Shown here piece after piece: positions 5,332 to 10,130 of a stretch of 10,130 nt of DNA. This DNA is from DATAYF01 sp036272735 (GTDB lineage: Bacteria; Chloroflexota; Ktedonobacteria; Ktedonobacterales; Ktedonobacteraceae). The notes under the pieces were generated by a model. That model saw nothing but the letters and a program-made list of their open reading frames with translations, was not told the origin of the DNA and ran no database searches. Positions within the stretch are counted from its first letter, which is position 1, and every line of letters begins with the position of its first letter. Both the position numbers and the translations under genes were made by a program. Location: the NCBI GenBank assembly GCA_036272735.1, contig DATAYF010000624.1, forward strand, positions 1 through 10,130. The letters run 5' to 3'.

Positions 5332-7809
5332 ATGGCTCGTGTGACAATTGATACGACTCCCGATGAAAACGAAAACGGCATTATTCGCGAAGATTTTTCC
5401 GTCATTATGGCGCAGGCTTTTGCCACCTATGGCCTTTCAGTGGTCACAGATCGCGCGCTACCCGACGCACGCGATGGCTTAAAGCCAGTGCATCGCCGTA
5501 TCCTGGCGGGCATGCACAACGCACGCTATTTCTCCAATCGCTCTACTGTGAAAAGCGCGGAAGTTGTGGGGCTTATTCTGGGAAATTATCATCCCCATGG
5601 TGATACGTCGGTCTACGACGCCGCCGTGCGCATGGCCCAACCATTTACGATGCGTTACCCTTTGATCGAGTGGCAGGGCAACATGGGGAGCGAGGATGGC
5701 GACGCACCCGCCGCCTACCGCTATACCGAGATGCGACTCTCTCCGCTGGCCGAGGCGCTGATGGCCGATATGGAGCGCGAGACCGTGCCATTGCATCCAA
5801 CCTACAAGCAAGATCCCAAAGTCCTGGAACCCGATTATCTGCCGGGGCGCATCCCGCCGATAGTTAATCCCTCTAGCGGCATTGCGGTCGGCCTTTCGAC
5901 GAATATTCCACCGCACAATTTGGGTGAAGTGGTGCGGGCCTGTATCGCGCTGCTCGACCAGCCCACTATGACCGTTGAGCAATTAATGGCGTATATTCCT
6001 GGCCCTGATTTTCCGCAGGGCGGTCGCATCATCGGCAACGAGGGCATCAAAGATTATTTCACGACCGGCAAGGGTCGTATTATCGTGCGTGCCGAGGTGC
6101 GGCTCGAAGAGACACCGCGCAATCGTTCGCTAGTGGTCACGCAAATTCCTCCCATTGGCCGTGACAAGGTCAAAGCCTCCCTGGTCAAGGCTATTAATGC
6201 GCGCAAATTGGAAGGGTTGTTGCCCGATGTGCGCGATGAAAGCGATACCGAAAAGGGGACGCGCATTGTGCTCGATCTGCGCAAAGAGGCCGATGCCGCG
6301 CAGGTGTTGTCACAACTTTTCAAAGAGACCGACTTGCAGGTCGCACTTTCTTTCCAGATCGTGTTCCTGTTTGGCACGCCGATGGAAGCCGCCCGCCAAC
6401 CAAAACAGGTTGGTATGCTTGAACTGCTCAACTACTGGAACGCGCACCAGCTCGATGTCCTGACGCGACGTGCTCAGTTCGATCTGCGCAAAGCACGCGA
6501 ACGCCTGCACATCGTCGATGGCCTGATCCTTGGTGCGGCCAATGCTGAACGCATCGTGCAGATCTTCCAGCAGGCCGAGGACCGGGCTGCGGCGCGCAAG
6601 GAGATTGAGGCGCTCTACCACCTGACCCCTATCCAGTCCGACGTTATCGCCTCGATGACCCTGGCGCAGGTCACGCGTCTGGACGCCGACAAGTATGCCA
6701 AAGAGAAAGCTGAGTTGCAGGCCCGTATTGACGAGCTGGAGCGCTTACTCGGCAGCCGCGACCTGCTGGTAGCTTCGTTGAAAAAAGAGATGAGGCAGCT
6801 CATCAAGCAGTTTGGCGATGAGCGCCGCAGCACGATTTATGCCGAGGGACAGGTAAATGCGCCGATTGAAGAGGTGGAAAGCCTGCACGAACGCGAACCG
6901 ATGCTGGTTGCACTGACCAGAGGTGGCACCATAAAAGCGCTGCCCGTGGGAACATTTCAACCTAAAGGCAAGAAAGGTGATGCGCTCTATACGCCGGTAC
7001 GCGGCGACGAGCAGTTGCGCCAGCTTGTGCCTACGACCTCGCAGGACTACCTGCTCTGCGTCTGCTCAAGTGGGCGCGTGTTTCAGATTGCCTCCCATCG
7101 TATTCCGCAGGCGACACGTGCAGCTAAAGGCGAGGCCCTACATGGCCTGCTCCGGCTGGCTCCCAATGAAGAGGTAATCAGCCTGCTCTCGGTTGATGCC
7201 TATGACGAGGATCGCTACCTGGTCACGTTTTCGCGCCTGGGCAAAGTGAAGAAATCGCCACTGAGCGAGTATAAGTCGGTGGACGTGGATGGCGCGCTGG
7301 ATATGAAACTGGCCGATGGCGATACGCTGGTGACGGCGCTGATCTCGCGCGGGTCGGGCGAGTATATGGTGACGACCGATCTTGGGCAAACCTTGCGCTT
7401 CAGTGACGAGCAAGTGCGCTCTCAGGGCCGCGTCGGACAGGGCGTGGTAGCTATCGCACTCAACAAAAACGCTATCGTCGTCAGTGCATCGTACCTCGAC
7501 GAGCGTGTACAGGCGTCGTCGCTGCTGGTAGTCGCCGCCGACGGCAAAGGCAAGAAGGTTCCGCTGGGCCAGTATCCACAAAAGGGACGTGCAACTGCTG
7601 GCGTGGCGACGATAACGTTGCCGGAGCACGAGCGCGTGCTGACCACGCTGCTACTCGCGGATAACGATACCGTGCTGCTTGCCTGGGCTGCTAATGGTAG
7701 CAGCGAACAGACGACCGCGCTCAAAGCCTCGACGGTGAAAGCTTTTCCACGCGCACACCAGGGCATGCCCCTGGTTGCAGGGCGTGTTTCCAGCGTCATC
7801 AAATTGTAA
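5332..7809 (+). CDS. parC: type IIA topoisomerase subunit A (ParC/GyrA family)
   Basis: This is the DNA-cleaving and rejoining subunit. Its active-site tyrosine is Tyr131 in PAAYRYTEMRLSP, with Arg130 beside it. The winged-helix region reads DRALPDARDGLKPVHRRIL (40-58) and NYHPHGDTSVYD (85-96); the usual quinolone-contact serine is Thr92. The Ile that intercalates in DNA is in SSGIAVG. Tower and coiled-coil segments follow to about residue 500, then a C-terminal beta-pinwheel (about 520-825). GyrA carries QRRGGKG in its first blade; here the same place has QPKGKKGD (543-550), so the wrapping motif is degenerate. The core wording (DRALPDARDGLKP, EMRLSPLAEAL) resembles Bacillus ParC. Together this suggests topoisomerase IV-like decatenation and relaxation rather than supercoiling, as an inference. 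PPIVNPSSG differs from the usual NLLVNGSSG. The gene starts 5 bp after the B subunit and shares its operon. The symbol is tentative (gyrA is the alternative). Confidence 0.9.
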   Translation: MARVTIDTTPDENENGIIREDFSVIMAQAFATYGLSVVTDRALPDARDGLKPVHRRILAGMHNARYFSNRSTVKSAEVVGLILGNYHPHGDTSVYDAAVRMAQPFTMRYPLIEWQGNMGSEDGDAPAAYRYTEMRLSPLAEALMADMERETVPLHPTYKQDPKVLEPDYLPGRIPPIVNPSSGIAVGLSTNIPPHNLGEVVRACIALLDQPTMTVEQLMAYIPGPDFPQGGRIIGNEGIKDYFTTGKGRIIVRAEVRLEETPRNRSLVVTQIPPIGRDKVKASLVKAINARKLEGLLPDVRDESDTEKGTRIVLDLRKEADAAQVLSQLFKETDLQVALSFQIVFLFGTPMEAARQPKQVGMLELLNYWNAHQLDVLTRRAQFDLRKARERLHIVDGLILGAANAERIVQIFQQAEDRAAARKEIEALYHLTPIQSDVIASMTLAQVTRLDADKYAKEKAELQARIDELERLLGSRDLLVASLKKEMRQLIKQFGDERRSTIYAEGQVNAPIEEVESLHEREPMLVALTRGGTIKALPVGTFQPKGKKGDALYTPVRGDEQLRQLVPTTSQDYLLCVCSSGRVFQIASHRIPQATRAAKGEALHGLLRLAPNEEVISLLSVDAYDEDRYLVTFSRLGKVKKSPLSEYKSVDVDGALDMKLADGDTLVTALISRGSGEYMVTTDLGQTLRFSDEQVRSQGRVGQGVVAIALNKNAIVVSASYLDERVQASSLLVVAADGKGKKVPLGQYPQKGRATAGVATITLPEHERVLTTLLLADNDTVLLAWAANGSSEQTTALKASTVKAFPRAHQGMPLVAGRVSSVIKL

Positions 7810-7849
7810 GAAAGGCTGTCGCCAACCGGTTACGACGAAAAACTCGTAA

Positions 7850-7898
7850 TACATAGAAATACGCAATGATCCCTATGGTCATTGCGTATTTCTATGTA
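7850..7898. terminator. bidirectional hairpin terminator between convergent genes
   Basis: A perfect 20-bp inverted repeat (7850-7869 and 7879-7898) encloses a 9-nt loop. It lies between the end of the A-subunit gene (7809) and the end of the DinB-like gene (7921), so it is positioned to stop transcription from both sides. The stem is AT-rich and the T tracts are poor (TTTT at 7914-7917 on +, TTTTT on - near 7840), so an RNA stability role is also possible. Confidence 0.6.
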
Positions 7899-7920
7899 TC
7901 TATGTATACAATCCTTTTAA

Positions 7921-8403
7921 TTACGGTAAAATTTCGGGTAATGCTTGTTTGATCTGCTCGATCTGTTCCAGGTGATCGTCTACGTGATGAGAGAGTAGCA
8001 TAAAGAGATCGTATACACTTATCGTACCTCTCGTTTCGTGCTGCGCGGTTTTCTCCCAGGCTTCAGGCGGCAGCAAGCGTAAGAGTTCGGTGTTGACGGC
8101 GCGTTGCATTGTGAACAGTGCCAGAGCTTGTTCGCGTCTTTGCGCACTATACGAGAGATTTTTGGCCCAACCTTCTTCATCGTAGTTTTGTAGGGTGACG
8201 TCAGGCTCGGCAAGTATCTTTCGCAGCCTCCACGAGCCGACCAGTTCCGCGTCGGCGAGATGGACCACGACCTCATGTATGCTCCAAGCTTCTTCGCTGG
8301 TCACCTGGCGTATCTGTGCATCACTCAATCCCGCAATTGCTTCTGCGACACGTGCCGGTGCCGTCTCGTACTGTAAGAGCTGTGTAGATGTTGCTGTTGG
8401 CAT
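7921..8403 (-). CDS. DinB-superfamily four-helix protein
   Basis: This 160-residue protein has the layout of the DinB/YfiT superfamily, helical-bundle proteins that hold a metal with three histidines and often use a small thiol cofactor. Visible marks are AWSIHEVVVHLADAE (His43 and His48, with His48 the likely metal ligand) and SHHVDDHLEQIEQI near the C terminus (His140 and His144, the HxxxH pair). Members range from damage-inducible proteins to bacillithiol or mycothiol transferases; which one this is cannot be told from sequence. I start at ATG 8401-8403 with AAGGAT 12 nt upstream. A longer start at 8448 lies inside the terminator hairpin of the upstream gene and is unlikely. The start codon is only 28 bp from that hairpin, so the gene has little room for its own promoter. 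It converges on the topoisomerase operon. Confidence 0.8.
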   Translation of the reverse strand: MPTATSTQLLQYETAPARVAEAIAGLSDAQIRQVTSEEAWSIHEVVVHLADAELVGSWRLRKILAEPDVTLQNYDEEGWAKNLSYSAQRREQALALFTMQRAVNTELLRLLPPEAWEKTAQHETRGTISVYDLFMLLSHHVDDHLEQIEQIKQALPEILP

Positions 8404-8431
8404 AGAGTTGTAAATATCCTTTCTCAGAAAA

Positions 8432-8477
8432 AATAAACTCTCGATCATAGTGCAACGACTATGATCGAGAGTTTATT
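8432..8477 (-). terminator. Rho-independent terminator of the DUF4342 gene
   Basis: A perfect 20-bp stem (8432-8451 with 8458-8477) with a 6-nt loop is followed on the minus strand by TTTATTTTTT running through the stem base. It starts 26 bp after the DUF4342 stop codon. The long stem resembles the hairpin at 7850-7898 in design but not in sequence. It sits 28 bp before the next start codon. Confidence 0.75.
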
Positions 8478-8503
8478 GTAGGTGTTTTTGTGCTTACTGT
8501 CTA

Positions 8504-8857
8504 TTATAATCCTGTAGGACCATCGTCGGGCGCGACCTTATCTTTCAACCCGTCCACAGCGTCTCGCACCGCATTGCCGGGCTTTTCTGAGCGCACGACT
8601 TCGATAGAGCACTGCGTCACCAGGGCGCACAAGGCTCCCACTGCCGCCAATTGTGGCAGGGCAAGGATGCCGACCACGCCAACGGTCAGCGGAACCTCAA
8701 GAATGGTGTTGCCCTCTTGTTTGATGATGATGCGGCGTACGTTCCCCTCGTGCACGAGTTCTTTGACCTTTGCGAGCAACTGCTCGCCCACAACCTGAAG
8801 CTCCTCGTAAACGGGTTTCTGCTCAATATTGTTGGTGTTGGGATCCGTCTGCGTCAT
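8504..8857 (-). CDS. DUF4342 family protein
   Basis: I recognise the DUF4342 pattern: a helix (GEQLLAKVKELVHEGNVRRI, residues 24-43), a beta hairpin (IIIKQEGNTILEVPLTVG) and a hydrophobic Gly/Ala/Leu stretch (about 57-80, VGVVGILALPQLAAVGALCA) ending in CSIEVV. The hydrophobic stretch may be membrane-embedded or a buried helix. The tail (88-117) is charged and probably flexible. The family's function is unknown to me; in other bacteria it is found as a short stand-alone protein or fused to small ubiquitin-associated-like helices. The start at ATG 8855-8857 is well supported by AAGGAGAGG about 8 nt upstream. It has its own terminator and is probably monocistronic. I found no clear promoter; the minus-strand region upstream holds only weak -10-like strings. 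Confidence 0.8.
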   Translation of the reverse strand: MTQTDPNTNNIEQKPVYEELQVVGEQLLAKVKELVHEGNVRRIIIKQEGNTILEVPLTVGVVGILALPQLAAVGALCALVTQCSIEVVRSEKPGNAVRDAVDGLKDKVAPDDGPTGL

Positions 8858-9076
8858 ATTGTCTGCCTCTCCTTAAAACTATGCGATTGCTTGATTCAGC
8901 GAACGATAAAAACAGTATTTTTTGTGCCTGTCTGCATGCTCTACGGCGAAAATATCTCGCCATCGTCGTATGATTGTGGTGCGCACTCAAGCTCATTGCT
9001 ACGACATTGATATATACGCACGTACGTGCGCGGGGTTAGAGAATTCCTCGCTAAATTTGGCGTTTTTTATCAACGC
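8858..9076. other. intergenic region between DUF4342 and tnpB
   Basis: No gene is seen. It contains a weak 5-bp hairpin (8945-8961), the palindrome at 9017-9030, and on + a short imperfect stem CGCTA/TGGCG (9049-9062) followed by TTTTTT (9063-9068). The last looks like a small terminator facing + although no + strand gene precedes it. DNA from 9077 to about 9244 is also non-element flank, although the tnpB frame runs across it. Confidence 0.4.
9017..9030. promoter_or_regulatory. 14-bp perfect palindrome, possible operator
   Basis: CGCACGTACGTGCG reads the same on both strands with no spacer, a form used by dimeric regulators. It lies about 160 bp upstream of the DUF4342 start. No regulator is identified, and a similar short palindrome TACGTACGTA occurs near 1880. 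Confidence 0.25.
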
Positions 9077-10130
9077 TTAGGAAAATCTCATCATTGTTGG
9101 ACCATTCCTTAGGATAAGCTGAGAAAGAAATGCAGTGGAATGTAGTGGTCGGAGGCAGGTTCTGTCGCTTCTGCATACCTTTTTGCTATGATGGGTATGA
9201 GATAATAAGTGTTGCCACAACGATTTGGTATGGAGATGTTTTGTATCAACGGCCCCATGCATAAATGCAGGGGCTTGTCCCTGGTCGGCAACCAACTGAG
9301 ACGATAGGCCGATTGACGGCGGCCCACCAGCCAAGGATGTACCGAGACTGGCAAGAGAAGCGATGTGCTTCTCCCGAATGTTTTTACTGGCATTGTAGTC
9401 AGCGTTCAGGCAGTAGCCACACGCACGGCAGAGGAACAACGATTGAGAACGACGATTGTTACGCGCTTGATGTCCACACCTGCTACAGGTTTGGCTCGTG
9501 TGTCGAGGATCAATTCGCTCGACGCGCATGCCACGCTCCTGTGCTTTGTAGACAGTGAAGTCATACAGTTGCGCAAAGGACCAGGTATGCAAACGTCGCT
9601 TTATATCGTTCTTCTTGCTCTTGCCGACCTTGGAGGTTTCGCGAAGGTTGGTCAAGTTCTCAAAGACAATCGTTGCGCCCATAGAAGTATTCTGGATGAT
9701 ACGTTTCGACAAAATATGATCACTGTCCCGGTGGAAGCGCATCTGTTTCTGAGACAGCTTTTTAAGGTGTCTCTTTGCAGACCTGGTTCCTTTGGACTGC
9801 AGCTTTCGTTTGAGACGAAAAGCGCGACGGTCCACCTCGATCCTTTGGCGTTTGCCAAGAAACTGATGGTTCGAGGTGACAGCAGGGCGATTCAGACCCA
9901 GATCAATGCCAACGACCTCATCAGTCGGAGCAACAACAGGTTCAGGGACATCGACCACGACATGCAGCCAGAACGTGCCTTTGCGCAAGAGCAGGTCTGC
10001 CGTCGCAATCTTCCATCCCGCATACTTTGCACTGGAGTGAGGGACGGTAAAGGGGATCGTCATTTTCCCGTGCGTGGTCGAGATGCGAATGCTTTGGGCC
10101 TGCCAGTTGAGGGAGTAGGTATGGACATTG
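9077..10130 (-). CDS. tnpB: TnpB RNA-guided endonuclease, N terminus beyond the window
   Basis: The frame is open to the window edge: codons upstream of the ATG at 10063 continue it (SLNWQAQSIRISTTHGK precedes that Met), so the true start is outside. Counting from that Met, RuvC residues are Asp54 (VGIDLGLNRP), Glu135 (TIVFENLTNL) and Asp222 (NADYNASKNI). The zinc finger is C193-x2-C196 and C212-x2-C215. All are intact, so this nuclease could be active. It belongs to the same family as the broken copy at 365-1562 but is clearly a different subtype. The frame does not stop at the element end. It reads through the right-end hairpin (Gln-Ala-Pro-Ala-Phe-Met-His-Gly) and about 55 more codons from flanking DNA to TAA at 9077. 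That tail has no family resemblance. No TnpA gene is visible. Confidence 0.85.
   Translation of the reverse strand, partial: NVHTYSLNWQAQSIRISTTHGKMTIPFTVPHSSAKYAGWKIATADLLLRKGTFWLHVVVDVPEPVVAPTDEVVGIDLGLNRPAVTSNHQFLGKRQRIEVDRRAFRLKRKLQSKGTRSAKRHLKKLSQKQMRFHRDSDHILSKRIIQNTSMGATIVFENLTNLRETSKVGKSKKNDIKRRLHTWSFAQLYDFTVYKAQERGMRVERIDPRHTSQTCSRCGHQARNNRRSQSLFLCRACGYCLNADYNASKNIREKHIASLASLGTSLAGGPPSIGLSSQLVADQGQAPAFMHGAVDTKHLHTKSLWQHLLSHTHHSKKVCRSDRTCLRPLHSTAFLSQLILRNGPTMMRFS
9245..9400 (-). ncRNA. presumptive omega-RNA of element 2
   Basis: The omega-RNA of TnpB is cut from the 3' part of the tnpB transcript. Its scaffold should end with the hairpin GCCCC-TGCA-TTTA-TGCA-T-GGGGC (9252-9274, one bulged T on the minus strand). 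The guide then begins near 9244 and reads ACAAAACATCTCCATACC. The upstream limit is a guess. Here the scaffold overlaps the tnpB reading frame completely, so translation and omega-RNA processing would compete on the same transcript. Confidence 0.4.
9245..10130 (-). mobile_element. IS200/IS605-like element 2, right end and body (partial)
   Basis: The element carries tnpB on the minus strand and ends, by my reading, at GTTGAT (9245-9250), directly after the bulged hairpin at 9252-9274. Many IS605-type right ends close with such a hairpin followed by a GTTGA-like string. The left end and any transposase lie past 10130. The boundary is inferred to within a few bases. Confidence 0.5.

Noticed and set aside
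7138..7629. Long minus-strand open frames inside the topoisomerase genes
   Set aside because: They are by-products of codon bias in the GC-rich topoisomerase genes and show no ribosome-binding site or motif.
8651..9010. Plus-strand open frame over the DUF4342 gene
   Set aside because: It has no recognisable domain and lies antisense to a gene with a good start, family pattern and terminator.

Overview
The window looks like a chromosomal segment of a bacterium. Two type IIA topoisomerase subunit genes form its core, and each end is an accessory region holding RNA-guided-nuclease (TnpB) genes of the IS200/IS605 type. Codon-level features and gene types (DUF4342 protein, DinB-like protein, zinc-ribbon protein with a Pro/Thr-rich linker, many TnpB remnants, an unusual extra topoisomerase pair) would fit a large-genome Chloroflexota such as the Ktedonobacteria. 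That is an inference from impression; no marker here proves it.

Left region (1-1850): a minus-strand IS200/IS605-like element without a transposase gene. It carries a small ribbon-helix-helix (Arc-like) gene behind a consensus promoter placed so that the mRNA would be leaderless, followed 4 nt later by tnpB. The tnpB reading frame is broken by one extra base near 775-777. Its 3' end is also interrupted by a ~104-bp inverted-repeat element flanked by TA, which looks like a MITE. Beyond the MITE lie the original tnpB stop and the hairpin of the element's right end, the probable omega-RNA scaffold.

Middle-left (1850-3217): a short J-domain protein on + and a zinc-ribbon protein on - meet tail to tail with 3 bp between them. 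A 264-bp divergent intergenic region follows, with an extended -10 promoter for the zinc-ribbon gene and a -35/-10 promoter with 17-bp spacing for the topoisomerase genes.

Core (3218-7809): a B subunit (GyrB/ParE type, 702 aa) and an A subunit (GyrA/ParC type, 825 aa) are 5 bp apart and read as one operon. Together they would form a heterotetramer that passes one DNA duplex through another using ATP. The A-subunit core reads like ParC and its GyrA box is degenerate, which favours topoisomerase IV-like activity over classical gyrase. The B subunit has a changed ATP-site motif (DEARGMP in place of DNGRGIP) and a ~60-residue N-terminal extension.

Right region (7810-10130): a 20-bp perfect-stem hairpin separates the convergent topoisomerase operon from a DinB-superfamily gene. 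A second 20-bp perfect hairpin with a T tail separates that gene from an upstream DUF4342 gene. The window ends inside a second minus-strand tnpB with intact catalytic residues. Its reading frame runs through the element's right-end hairpin and continues about 55 codons into flanking DNA.
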